The notes under the pieces were generated by a model that was not told the DNA's origin, did not search any database, and was given only the letters and a program-made list of their open reading frames with translations. From the NCBI RefSeq assembly GCF_006636215.1, contig NZ_VIFM01000011.1, forward strand, positions 26,643 to 90,642: a stretch of DNA of 64,000 nucleotides, in the 5' to 3' direction. The translations under genes and the position numbers were made by a program. The stretch's first letter is position 1; each line of letters opens with the position of its first letter. The DNA comes from Myxococcus llanfairpwllgwyngyllgogerychwyrndrobwllllantysiliogogogochensis. Lineage in GTDB: Bacteria > Myxococcota > Myxococcia > Myxococcales > Myxococcaceae. This document shows positions 52,441 to 61,470 of the stretch, in pieces.

Positions 52441-53373
52441 ATGCTCTCCCTCCGCAATCTGGTGAAGGTGTACCCGGGCCCGGTGTCCGCACTGCGTGGC
52501 GTGGACCTGGAGATACCGCGTGGGATGTTCGGGCTGCTGGGTCCCAACGGCGCGGGCAAGTCCACGCTGATGAAGATTCTGTCAGGCCTGCTGGAGCCCA
52601 CCTCCGGTGAGGTGACGCTGGATGGACTGGACATCGTCCGCCACCCGGAAGCGCTCCGGCCCCACCTGGGCTATCTGCCGCAGGAGTTCGGCTTCTACCC
52701 GTACCTCACGGGCGAGGCCATGCTGCTGTACCTGCTCAAGCTCAAGGGCGTCACCGCGCCGCGAGGGTTGAAGTCATTGTGCGCGGAGCTGCTGGAGCGT
52801 GTGAACCTCACGTTCGCCGCGAAGCGCAAGGTGAAGGAGTACTCGGGTGGCATGCGGCAGCGGCTGGGAATCGCCCAGGCGCTCGCGGGCAACCCCCAGC
52901 TCATCATCGTGGACGAGCCCACCGCGGGCCTGGACCCCGAGGAGCGCCTGCGCTTCTACCGGCTGCTCGCGGAAGTGGCGAACGAGCGCACGGTGCTGTT
53001 GTCCACGCACATCGTCGAGGACGTGGCGATGCTGTGTCCGCGCTTCGCCGTCATCCGGCAGGGCCGCGTGGTGGCGATTACTTCGCCCTCCGAGGCGAAG
53101 ACCTCCATCCAGGGCACCATCTTCGAAGGGACCGCCTCCGCCACCGAGCTGGCGGAGCTGCAGCGCACCCGCCGCGTCACGCAGGCCGTGCTCTTCGAGG
53201 GCCGCAACCGCGTGCGCATCCACTCGACGGGAGGCGATGTGCCCGCGGGCTTCGAGCGCGTCACGCCCACGCTGGAGGACGCCTATCTGCTGATGATGAA
53301 GGACACGCGCGAGGCCTCCGCGACGTCGCAGCAGCCGCCCGTCGTGGAAGCCGCACGAGAGGTGGCACGATGA
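52441..53373 (+). CDS. ABC transporter ATPase subunit
   Basis: 310 residues. Walker A GPNGAGKST, Q-loop 'LGYLPQEFGFYP', signature 'YSGGMRQRLGIAQAL', Walker B 'LIIVDEPTAGLDPEE', switch H in 'LSTHIVED'. ABC-2/NodI-type ATPase with a C-terminal regulatory extension of about 80 residues. Its stop overlaps the permease start as ATGA, so the two form one transporter. Likely powers export or membrane remodelling by the M1-fused permease. Confidence 0.95.
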   Translation: MLSLRNLVKVYPGPVSALRGVDLEIPRGMFGLLGPNGAGKSTLMKILSGLLEPTSGEVTLDGLDIVRHPEALRPHLGYLPQEFGFYPYLTGEAMLLYLLKLKGVTAPRGLKSLCAELLERVNLTFAAKRKVKEYSGGMRQRLGIAQALAGNPQLIIVDEPTAGLDPEERLRFYRLLAEVANERTVLLSTHIVEDVAMLCPRFAVIRQGRVVAITSPSEAKTSIQGTIFEGTASATELAELQRTRRVTQAVLFEGRNRVRIHSTGGDVPAGFERVTPTLEDAYLLMMKDTREASATSQQPPVVEAAREVAR

Positions 53374-56300
53374 ACGTGGCCCGTCTGGGCACAGTGGTGC
53401 GCACGGAGCTGGCGCACCAGATGCGCCGCCCGCTGTTCGTCATCCTGTTGCTCGTCACCTTCCTCTCGGTGTGGGGCCTGTCGTCAGGCAACGTCACCAT
53501 CGAATCCGGGGCCAGCCAGGTGGGCGGGCAGAAGGCCTGGGTGACGAGCGAGTTCGCCGTCTCTCAGACGCTCCTGCTGCTCATGTTCCTCCTCTTCAGC
53601 TTCTTCGTCTCCGTGGGCGCGGGCATGGGCGTCATCGCCGACGAGGAGGCGCGGGTGGGCCCCCTCCTCCACACCACGCCGCTGACGCCGCGCGAGTACG
53701 TGTGGGGCAAGTTCCTGGCGGTGCTGAGCGCGTACGGGGTGGCGCTCGGGGCGATGGTGCTCTTCCTCGTCTTCTTCCACCACGTCATCCCCGCGGGCGA
53801 GAACGCCGAGTATCGCGGCCCGCTGTCGTGGCTCAACTACGCGCGGCCCGCGCTCTTCTTCGGCCTGTCCCAGTTGGTGTTCATCGCGGGTGCGGCCTTC
53901 GCGCTGGGCGCGGGCACGCGGCGCCCGGTGCTCGTGTACTTCCTGCCGGTGGTGCTGATGTTCGTCTGCGCCTTCTTCCTGTGGAGCTGGTCTCCCGGGT
54001 GGTTGGACCCTCGGGTGAACCGGGTGCTCCAGGCGCTGGACCCCGCGGGCATGCGGTGGCTGAGCGAGACCTGGGTGAAGGTCGACCGAGGGGTCGCCTT
54101 CTACAACGCGGAGCGCGTGGGGCTGGACGCGCTGTTCGTCCTCAGCCGACTGGGCTTCATCGCGGTGGGGCTGGGCGGCGTGGCGTGGAGCGCGCGGCAC
54201 GTGGCGCGAGGCCTGCGTGGCGCACCGGTGCGCGGCGCGCATGGCAAGGCGCTGGCGGACATTCCCCTGGCGACGCCGGATGGCGCGGCGCGCGAGGAGA
54301 CGCCGCTCGTGACGCTGGGCATGCGAGCCCATCCTCCCGGGGCACTGTCGGGCCTGTGGGTGGTGGCGCGCGCGGAGCTGCGGGGCCTCCTGTCGCAGCC
54401 GGGGCTCTATCTGTTCATGCCCATCATCCTGATGCAGACGGTGGCGAATGCGCTGAACAAGGTGGGCCCGTTCGACACCTCGCTCCTGACGTCCCCGGGC
54501 TTCTTCGCGGTGAACACCATGGGCGTGGCGTCCACGCTCGCGTGTCTGCTGCTCATGTTCTACACGGTGGAGTCGCTGGAGCGAGAGCGCGCCTCGGACC
54601 TCGCGCCCATCCATGACGCCGCGCCCGTGCGCACCGTCTCCGTCCTGCTGGGCAAGGCGCTCGCCAACAGCCTCGTCGGAGTGTCCCTGCTGGTGGCGAC
54701 GGGGCTCGCGGGCATCATCGCCCAGCTCGTGCAAGGCCAGGTGCCGCTCTCGTTGTCGTCATACGTCCTCGCGTGGGGGCTCTTGTTGCCCACGTTCTTC
54801 GCGTGGACGTGCTTCGTGCTGGCGGCGCACGCGGTGGCGGGAGGGCGCTTCGGCGCGTATGGCGTGTCGCTCGCGGCGCTGAGCCTCACCGGTTATGCGG
54901 CGGTGCGCGGCCACCTCCACTGGGCGACGAACTGGCCGCTGTGGCGCGCGGTGCAGTGGTCCGACATGGGGCCCTTCGAGCTGGACAGGACCGTGCTCGT
55001 GCTCAACCGCGTGGGCGTCCTGGGGCTCGCCGCCTTCTTCACCGCGCTGGCGGTGCGGTGGGATGGGCGGCGCGCGGCGGACTCGGTGAGCCTGCTGGAG
55101 CGCATCCGCCCCGGGGGACTGTTGCGCGGCGCGTGGCGACTGACGCCGTGGGCGGTGGTGCCCGCGGTGGCCCTCGTGGCGGCGGCGGTGCAGGTGGGGC
55201 AGGGCTGGCAGGGTGACGCCGCGAAGAAGCGCGCGAAGGAGTACTGGCAGAAGAACCTGGCCACGTGGCTGGACGCGCCGCAGCCGGCGATTCAGGACGT
55301 GGACCTGGAGGTGGAGCTGGACCCGGAGGGCCGCGCCTTCCGCACCCGAGGCACGTACACCCTGGTGAACCGACGAGACAAGGCGCTGAAGTCCTTTGCC
55401 CTCACGGGCGGAGACCACTGGGAGGATGTGCGCTGGACGGTGGATGGAAAAGACGTCACGCCCGAGGACCGCTCGCGGTTGTATGTCTTCAAACCCGAGG
55501 CGCCGCTGGCACCCGGCTCGGTGGTGCGAGTGGGCTTCGAGTTCCATGGCGAGTTCCCCAAGGGCGTGACGAAGAGTGGCGGCAAGGTGGCGGAGTTCAT
55601 TCTCCCCTCCGGCGTGGTGCTGACCAGCTTCGGGCCGAGCTTCGCGCCGGTGGTGGGCTTCCGCGACGACATCGGCGTGGACAAGGAGGAGAACCGGTAC
55701 GAGCCGCGCGTCTACCCGGACGACTTCTACGTGGGGCCCACGGAGGCCGCCTATGGCACGGGCACGCCCTTCACCACGCGCATCCGCGTGACGGGGCCGG
55801 CGGAGTACACGCTCAATTCGGTGGGCGTGCTGGAGAGCGACGAGGTGAAGGACGGACGTCGTGTCAGCGTGTGGCGCAGCGACGCCCCGGTCAGCATGTT
55901 CAACATCGTCGCGGGCCGCTGGGCGGTGCAGCGCGGCGAGGGCACCGCCGTCTTCCACCACCCCGCGCATGTCTACAACGTGGAGGCCATGCGCCGCGGG
56001 CTGGACGCGTCACGCCGGTACTACTCGGAATGGTTCCACCCCTATCCGTGGAAGGAGCTGAAGCTGTCCGAGTTCCCCGGCCTGGACACCTATGCGCAGG
56101 GCTTCGCCACCAACATCACGTTCTCGGAGAGCATCGGCTTTCTCGCGCGCAGCACGCCGGAGTCGAATGCAGTCCTGCTGATTACCGCGCACGAGGCGGC
56201 GCATCAGTGGTGGGGCAACATGCTCATCCCCGGCAAGGGGCCGGGCGGCTCGGTGTTGTCGGAGGGCATGTCTCACTATTCGGCGATGAAGCTGATGGAG

Positions 56301-56969
56301 CAACTGGACGGTCCCCGGACGCGGATGGAGATCGCCAAGCGACTGGAGGAGCGCTACGCCAGGGAGCGGCACGTGGACGCGGAGCAGTCGCTGGTGAAGC
56401 TCGACGACTCGCGCGACGGCGACAACACCGTGCTCTACGACAAGGGAGGCTGGGCGTTCTCGATGCTGGAGGAACTGATGGGCCGCCCGGCCATGCACGC
56501 GGGAATCCAGGCGTTCCTCCAGAAGTACGTGGGCCATGAGGACCACCCGGTGCTGCAGGACTTCACCACGGCGATGCGCCCCTTCGCGCCGGACGCGGCG
56601 GCCTACGACGTCTTCGTCCAGCAGTGGTTCCACGAGGTGCATGTCCCGCAGTACCGGCTGTCGAATGCCCAGGTGAAGCAGGAGGGCGGACAGTGGGTGG
56701 CCACGGTGACGGTGGAGAACGTGGGGGACGGCCGCATGCCGGTGGAGGTCGCCGCGGTGAAGGGCGAGCGCTTCGCGAAGCGGCCGGACGCGAAGGCTCC
56801 GGACGTGCAGTCACCGGATTACCGCGAGGCGCGAAGCCGCGTGGTGCTGGGGGCAGGTGAGAAGGCCGACGTCACGGTGCGCTCCGACTTCCCGCCCGAG
56901 CGCTGGGTGGTGGACCCCGACGTGCGCGTGCTCCAGCTTCGTCGCGAGCAGGCCGTGGTGACGCTGTGA
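53370..56969 (+). CDS. ABC permease fused to an M1-family aminopeptidase domain
   Basis: 1199 residues, ATG overlapping the ATPase stop (ATGA). The N-terminal half has about a dozen hydrophobic segments arranged as two ABC-2-type permease units. The C-terminal part (about 640-1199) is a gluzincin M1 domain: H941-E-A-A-H945-QWWGN with E965 (LSEGMSHYSA) 20 residues after the second His. The GAMEN-type substrate motif is not obvious. This fusion is known in some bacteria; the peptidase faces outside the membrane. It may process exported peptides, which is inference. Confidence 0.92.
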   Translation: MNVARLGTVVRTELAHQMRRPLFVILLLVTFLSVWGLSSGNVTIESGASQVGGQKAWVTSEFAVSQTLLLLMFLLFSFFVSVGAGMGVIADEEARVGPLLHTTPLTPREYVWGKFLAVLSAYGVALGAMVLFLVFFHHVIPAGENAEYRGPLSWLNYARPALFFGLSQLVFIAGAAFALGAGTRRPVLVYFLPVVLMFVCAFFLWSWSPGWLDPRVNRVLQALDPAGMRWLSETWVKVDRGVAFYNAERVGLDALFVLSRLGFIAVGLGGVAWSARHVARGLRGAPVRGAHGKALADIPLATPDGAAREETPLVTLGMRAHPPGALSGLWVVARAELRGLLSQPGLYLFMPIILMQTVANALNKVGPFDTSLLTSPGFFAVNTMGVASTLACLLLMFYTVESLERERASDLAPIHDAAPVRTVSVLLGKALANSLVGVSLLVATGLAGIIAQLVQGQVPLSLSSYVLAWGLLLPTFFAWTCFVLAAHAVAGGRFGAYGVSLAALSLTGYAAVRGHLHWATNWPLWRAVQWSDMGPFELDRTVLVLNRVGVLGLAAFFTALAVRWDGRRAADSVSLLERIRPGGLLRGAWRLTPWAVVPAVALVAAAVQVGQGWQGDAAKKRAKEYWQKNLATWLDAPQPAIQDVDLEVELDPEGRAFRTRGTYTLVNRRDKALKSFALTGGDHWEDVRWTVDGKDVTPEDRSRLYVFKPEAPLAPGSVVRVGFEFHGEFPKGVTKSGGKVAEFILPSGVVLTSFGPSFAPVVGFRDDIGVDKEENRYEPRVYPDDFYVGPTEAAYGTGTPFTTRIRVTGPAEYTLNSVGVLESDEVKDGRRVSVWRSDAPVSMFNIVAGRWAVQRGEGTAVFHHPAHVYNVEAMRRGLDASRRYYSEWFHPYPWKELKLSEFPGLDTYAQGFATNITFSESIGFLARSTPESNAVLLITAHEAAHQWWGNMLIPGKGPGGSVLSEGMSHYSAMKLMEQLDGPRTRMEIAKRLEERYARERHVDAEQSLVKLDDSRDGDNTVLYDKGGWAFSMLEELMGRPAMHAGIQAFLQKYVGHEDHPVLQDFTTAMRPFAPDAAAYDVFVQQWFHEVHVPQYRLSNAQVKQEGGQWVATVTVENVGDGRMPVEVAAVKGERFAKRPDAKAPDVQSPDYREARSRVVLGAGEKADVTVRSDFPPERWVVDPDVRVLQLRREQAVVTL

Positions 56970-56985
56970 GGCGGTGAGCCCGGTG

Positions 56986-57018
56986 GACCGCGCTCCCGTG
57001 CTGGCCTGGAGCGCGGTC
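56986..57018. terminator. Bidirectional terminator between convergent genes
   Basis: Perfect 11-bp stem GACCGCGCTCC / GGAGCGCGGTC with an 11-nt loop between the ABC-M1 gene (plus, stop 56969) and the lipoprotein gene (minus, stop 57029). Confidence 0.7.
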
Positions 57019-57028
57019 GCCGGATGAC

Positions 57029-57583
57029 TCAGGGGTGCGTGACGTGGAAGAGCCGCGTCTCGACGCGGGGCAGGGCCTCCGCGCCCGTGCGCGTTCCGGT
57101 GAGCAGCAGGGTGAAGTCACCGACGATGGGCAGCGGGGAGCAGCGCACCGTGAACTTTCCCTGGAGGGTGAGCTGGAGGGGGCCATTCGGCTCCCGGCTG
57201 CCTCGCCCGGAGGTGACACTCAGGTCCGCCGTGCACTTGCTCTCCTCGTCGAAGACCGAGCACGCGCCCTCGCTGATGAAGAAGGTGTTCTCTCCGGTCA
57301 TCGTCGCCCGCAGGTCCCGGTCGCAGGTGAGGGACTCGGAGCGCAGGCTCAGGGCCGTCTTGGAGCCGGAGGCCTCCGAGATTCGCACCGTGTCGTCCAA
57401 CTCCCCGGTCTGGGTCTCTCCGTTGAAGGTGGCGCTCAGGGTGCCCGTGCTCTCATAGGCGCCCGTGACGTTGGACCGATGGTCCGTCGTGGTGTCGTCG
57501 CCGTCGTCGCCTTCCTTGTCGTCATCACCACCACAGCCACCGAGCACCAGCAGCGCGGACGCCAGCAGCATTCGCATGCGCAT
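57029..57583 (-). CDS. Hypothetical lipoprotein
   Basis: 184 residues from the ATG at 57583 (GGAGGG upstream). Lipobox LGGC (C17), then a flexible acidic Asp/Thr spacer (GDDDKEGDDGDDTTTDH). The mature part is beta-rich with two likely disulfide pairs (SLTCDRD..., EGACSVFDEESKCTADLS, VRCSPLP). No recognised family. Convergent with the ABC-M1 fusion. Confidence 0.75.
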   Translation of the reverse strand: MRMRMLLASALLVLGGCGGDDDKEGDDGDDTTTDHRSNVTGAYESTGTLSATFNGETQTGELDDTVRISEASGSKTALSLRSESLTCDRDLRATMTGENTFFISEGACSVFDEESKCTADLSVTSGRGSREPNGPLQLTLQGKFTVRCSPLPIVGDFTLLLTGTRTGAEALPRVETRLFHVTHP

Positions 57584-57929
57584 CACTTGGACTCCCTCCA
57601 TCCCCGGATGAGTGCCTCCCCGTGGGAAGGCTCGGGCGGGAGTATCTTGATGCCCGGTGCATCGCGCAACGTGACGAGTCCGTGGGCCCGCCGTCCCGAC
57701 GCCATTCGCGCGCTGGCGGACAGTGCTCGGTGTCACGGCGTGTGGAGCGGGGTGGATGGCGCGCTGTCAGCCTGTCACGCGGCGCGCGGGCCTTCGTTGA
57801 CACGATGTCGTGGGGAGGGGTGCTCATGAGCTGAGGCTCCCTCTGGAGTGAGGTTGTGCACGCCCATTGCACAAGGGGAGTGGGTCGCTGGACGAGCGTG
57901 CCAGGGACGTCATTGGGGGATGTCCAAAC
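57584..57929. other. Divergent intergenic region with an operator-like palindrome
   Basis: 346 bp between two divergent genes. Contains the spaced palindrome TTGTGCA-N7-TGCACAA at 57854-57874, 56 bp from the plus-strand start. I see no further ORF with a credible start and no RNA gene. Confidence 0.5.
57854..57874. promoter_or_regulatory. Spaced palindrome TTGTGCA-N7-TGCACAA
   Basis: Seven-base perfect inverted arms around a 7-nt spacer, the size of a dimeric repressor site. It lies upstream of the beta-barrel protein gene at 57930. The regulator is unknown. Confidence 0.4.
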
Positions 57930-58592
57930 ATGAAGCCCATTCACATGCTGTGTCTGACGTTGCTGTCGTCCGTTGCCGCTCACGCCCAGGAGCTGAGCGC
58001 CGGACCGTCCGTCTCGCCCGCGCGCAAGACGGTGCTGGGAGTCTCCGTCACTCCCGATGAACTGGGCGTGGTGACGCTGGAGGGAGAGCGGGTGGTGAGT
58101 CCCCGCGTGTCGGTGGGCCTGGGGTTGCGCACCGGATTCACCCAGCAGAAGGGTTGGTCCGACTCCCTGGTGTCAGGGGAGCGGGAGAACGAGGCAGGCA
58201 GCTCCACCTTCGTCCTGGGCGTCGGTCCTCGGGCCCGCTTCTTCCTCGTGGGAGACGCGCCCGAGGGGCTGTGGGTGTCGCCGGGATTGGAGGTCACCCG
58301 CTCGTGGCGCCGCTTCGAGATAGAAGGACAGGCGAGTCTCAACGACAACGAGCAGCGCATCTGGAGCTTTGGCGCGACGGCGATGCTGGGCTACACCGTC
58401 ATCCTCGGGCGAGGCCTCGTGGTGCAGGCGGGCGTGGGCGCGGAGGCCCGGCACGATTCGAGTCAGTACACGAGCAACGTCACGGCCAAGCCCGGGTACG
58501 AAGGGCTGTTCCCCGTGGGCGAGCAGTCGAACGAGGGTCGCTCGTGGGTGATTGACGAGCGGCTGGCGTTGTCGCTGGGCTGGGCCTTCTGA
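57930..58592 (+). CDS. Outer-membrane beta-barrel-like protein
   Basis: 220 residues, ATG at 57930. Signal peptide MKPIHMLCLTLLSSVAAHA|Q. The mature protein alternates hydrophobic/polar strands (RVSVGLGLRTGFT, STFVLGVGPRARFFLVG, LWVSPGLEVTRSWRRFEI, SFGATAMLGYTVILGRGLVVQAGVGAEARH) and ends in an aromatic strand 'RLALSLGWAF' with a C-terminal Phe, the BAM-type signal of outer-membrane barrels. About 8 strands. Function unknown. Confidence 0.82.
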   Translation: MKPIHMLCLTLLSSVAAHAQELSAGPSVSPARKTVLGVSVTPDELGVVTLEGERVVSPRVSVGLGLRTGFTQQKGWSDSLVSGERENEAGSSTFVLGVGPRARFFLVGDAPEGLWVSPGLEVTRSWRRFEIEGQASLNDNEQRIWSFGATAMLGYTVILGRGLVVQAGVGAEARHDSSQYTSNVTAKPGYEGLFPVGEQSNEGRSWVIDERLALSLGWAF

Positions 58593-58606
58593 GTCGTCGC
58601 GTGGCG

Positions 58607-59545
58607 CTACACCGGTAGACCGTGCGCGCCGTCGCGTCGGCGGAGGCACCTGCGCGGGTGTTTTCGGGGGCCGGGGCGTCGGTGCGCTCCGGGGCGAAGC
58701 GGCAGGTTCCCCATCGTCTTCACGTCATGCACGAGGCCCAGCGTGGCCAGCGCCTTCACCGTCCACCAGCCCGGATCCGGCTGTCGCCAGCCGAAGCCCA
58801 TCTGGGCCGAGCTCGGGTAGGCGTGGTGGTTGTTGTGCCACGACTCACCCATGCTCACGAGGGCGAGCCAGCCCGCGTTGCGTCCCTGCTCCGCGCACCC
58901 GGGGAGCGCGTAGGGCTGCTCTCCCTCCACGTGGCTCACGTAGTGCACGAACCAGAAGCCGTCCTGCGTGAGCGCCAGTCGCACGAAGACACCCCAGACC
59001 ACCCACGCGGGACCGCCCGCCGCGTACAGCACGAGCGCGAGTGGCACCTGGAGCCAGAGCCCGGCGCGCTCCAGGGCGATGAAGAAGGCGTCGTGCTCCA
59101 GGTCGGCGTCCACGGCGGGATAGACGCTCGCGTCTCGTGCGTGCCACGTGCGGAAGAGGGCGTGGGTCATCGCGCTGAGGAAGCCGTCGCGGTAGCCGAA
59201 GTATTCGGGGCAGTCGGCCTCGGGCTGGTTCTGGTGGAAGTCGCGCAGGTGGTGCATGCGGCTCATGCCGAGGGCGCCGCCGAGTCCCGCCAACGTGCCG
59301 ATGAGGCCCAGCGTCCGCTCCACCGTGCGCGGTGCGCGGAAGGCCCGGTGGATGAGGCCGCGGTGGATGCCCACCGAGACGCCCAGGCACATGGTCACCC
59401 CCGTGAGCACGGCGAACACCGCCACCGCGCTCCACGAGAAGTACAGCGCGCCGCCGACGAGTGCGCCCAGGTGGAGAAGGCTCCACCGGAGCACCTTGCC
59501 CGCGTCCCACCGTGCCTCGCCCCACTCCGTGCTCTCCGCGTTCAT
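58607..59545 (-). CDS. Acyl-CoA (delta-9-type) desaturase
   Basis: 312 residues; ATG at 59545 with AAAGGGG upstream. Histidine boxes HRGLIHR (HxxxxH), HHLRDFH and HNNHH (ESWHNNHHAYPSSA) define the delta-9/acyl-CoA desaturase class, with four membrane segments. Inserts a cis double bond for membrane fluidity. It is a different subtype from the 30560-31357 enzyme. The C-terminus is a basic tail of about 35 residues. Confidence 0.92.
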   Translation of the reverse strand: MNAESTEWGEARWDAGKVLRWSLLHLGALVGGALYFSWSAVAVFAVLTGVTMCLGVSVGIHRGLIHRAFRAPRTVERTLGLIGTLAGLGGALGMSRMHHLRDFHQNQPEADCPEYFGYRDGFLSAMTHALFRTWHARDASVYPAVDADLEHDAFFIALERAGLWLQVPLALVLYAAGGPAWVVWGVFVRLALTQDGFWFVHYVSHVEGEQPYALPGCAEQGRNAGWLALVSMGESWHNNHHAYPSSAQMGFGWRQPDPGWWTVKALATLGLVHDVKTMGNLPLRPGAHRRPGPRKHPRRCLRRRDGAHGLPV

Positions 59546-59687
59546 GTGCCGCCCCTTTCGGAGCGGGGCCAATGCAAGCGCCCTGCCAGGGATGCACGGG
59601 CCTGATTCCAGGGACTTGAGCGGGCGCGAAGGCGCCACTGTCAACGGCGTTCACAGCGTGCCGCGCACCGCGTGGACGGTGAGTCGC

Positions 59688-61424
59688 TCAGCGCTCCAGC
59701 CCCAACTCCACGCCGGGAATCCAGTGTCCGCGACGGTGCCCATCCACCCGGACACCGTCGAGGTCCATGCCCAGCGCGCCTCGCACGGCGAAGTCGCCCG
59801 CCCTCCAGCGCAGGCCCGCGGCGGCGCGCGCGGACAGACCCAGCGAGTCGCCTTCTCTGCGGCCGGGCTTGTCCACCACCGTCATCAACCAGCCCACGCC
59901 CACCTCCGCGAATGGGGCCAGCGTGCCTCGGCCGTTCAGTCCGCCCATGGCCAGTACGGACACGCGCTGAAGCGTGGTGTTGTCCACCCACGCATCCGGT
60001 GCGAGCGAGTAGCTGGCCCGCGCGCCCCACCGGACGATGCCAGGGCCCGGCACGCGCCAGGCCAGCGACAGTCCGCGTGCCACACCACGACCTCCCAGTG
60101 GCGGAGCGCCGAGCGTGAGGCCCACCTCCAGCCCCAGGGAGTGCGGCAGGCTCGATGGGTCTCCGGGTGTCACCGGATTGGAGAAGTCCACGATGGGCCC
60201 TCCCGCCGAAGCGACATAGCCCTCGTAGAAATCGCGTCCGAAGGGGAGGGCGAAGAGGCCCTGGAGCAGACTCTCCTCGGCGGCGCCGCGCTGGGCCATC
60301 TCGGGAGGTGAGGGGCGGGGCAGTCGTCTGGCCTTCAGGTCCGCGAGCCGCACACGGGCTTCACCTCCGGGCGTACGCAACCAGTACGCGTCGCGCTTCG
60401 GCAACGCGAGGACCAGGGGCTCTCCCTCGGACTGATGCGCATCCGCGAGGCGCACGCCATTCGTGTCCTCCACGGAGATGCGCGCGCCCCCGGGCGTCGC
60501 CGGCAGGTCGAGGCGGGGACCCTCTGGAATGGGGCCGATGAGCGCGCGCGAGGGATTGAGCATCGGCGGGAAGGTGCGCAGCGCGAGCCTCGCCTGCGGA
60601 GACTTCACGCCCCGGATGGCGGCGGCGACGAAGGCGTCGAGCTCGCTGTACTCGACCTGCCCGTCACCGTTGACGTCCGCGCCACCCAGCAGCGCCGAGC
60701 GCGCCGCATGGCTGAAGACACCCGCGCGGATGCGAGACCACTCATGCGTCTCGCCTTCGTTGCTCTCCGCGAAGATGGCGCCCACGCTGGGGTGGCCCGC
60801 GAGCTGCTCCTGCTCCAGTGCGCGTCGCAACCTGCGGAGTACCAGCGGGTCGGCGCCCCGGCTGCCCACGACGCCAGCCGCGTGGCAGGCATCCACCAGC
60901 AAGTGGACATAGTCCGCCTCGATTCGCTCCACGACCCGGGTGTACAGGCCCTCCTGGTCCAGTCTGCCGTCGGCGAGCGTGAGGTAGGCGCGCGCGGACT
61001 CACCGGTGCGCCCATGGCCCACGTAGACGAACAGGAAGTCCACGGTGCGTCCGGCGGCGCGGTCCGCCGCGTTGAGTTGGGCCAGCGAGGCCACGGCTTC
61101 ATCGAGCGCGGCGAGCGTGGGCACGCGCACCCCCGTCAATCGCTCACGCTCCGCCTCGGCGGTGTCGGCATCGGCGACGGTGAGCAGCACTACCTCTACG
61201 CCCAGCCGCTGGAGTGTCTCCATCCAGCGCACGCCGTCATCGTCCGCGTAGCGCAGGGGAGGCATGCCCGGGGAGTCGCTTCCGTTGTAGGCGACGACCA
61301 GGGCGCGCCGCACGGGAGGTGGTCCCGAGGATGAGGTCGCCGGCTCGGCGAGGGACACCGTCGCGCAGCAGGCGAGCCACAGGACGACGACACCGCTGGG
61401 CACCGGAACCGTGCTGGGTCTCAT
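59688..61424 (-). CDS. Secreted caspase-fold (C14) peptidase with EF-hand and C-terminal barrel-like domain
   Basis: 578 residues; ATG at 61424 with GGAAGGAA. Signal peptide (about 1-26). Caspase/metacaspase domain (40-300): catalytic H137 in VYVGHGRTGE and C180 in HLLVDACHAAG. A single EF-hand calcium loop D250-V-N-G-D-G-Q-V-E-Y-S-E261. The C-terminal region (about 420-578) reads as strands typical of an outer-membrane barrel (GLEVGLTLGAPPLGG..., LAPFAEVGVGWLM..., IPGVELGLER). It lies 46 bp downstream of the anti-sigma gene, same strand. Probably a calcium-regulated protease on or outside the outer membrane, under ECF control. Confidence 0.85.
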   Translation of the reverse strand: MRPSTVPVPSGVVVLWLACCATVSLAEPATSSSGPPPVRRALVVAYNGSDSPGMPPLRYADDDGVRWMETLQRLGVEVVLLTVADADTAEAERERLTGVRVPTLAALDEAVASLAQLNAADRAAGRTVDFLFVYVGHGRTGESARAYLTLADGRLDQEGLYTRVVERIEADYVHLLVDACHAAGVVGSRGADPLVLRRLRRALEQEQLAGHPSVGAIFAESNEGETHEWSRIRAGVFSHAARSALLGGADVNGDGQVEYSELDAFVAAAIRGVKSPQARLALRTFPPMLNPSRALIGPIPEGPRLDLPATPGGARISVEDTNGVRLADAHQSEGEPLVLALPKRDAYWLRTPGGEARVRLADLKARRLPRPSPPEMAQRGAAEESLLQGLFALPFGRDFYEGYVASAGGPIVDFSNPVTPGDPSSLPHSLGLEVGLTLGAPPLGGRGVARGLSLAWRVPGPGIVRWGARASYSLAPDAWVDNTTLQRVSVLAMGGLNGRGTLAPFAEVGVGWLMTVVDKPGRREGDSLGLSARAAAGLRWRAGDFAVRGALGMDLDGVRVDGHRRGHWIPGVELGLER

Positions 61425-61470
61425 GGTGTTCCTTCCGCGAACACAGCCGCGTCTCGATGGAGCCGGTGGC

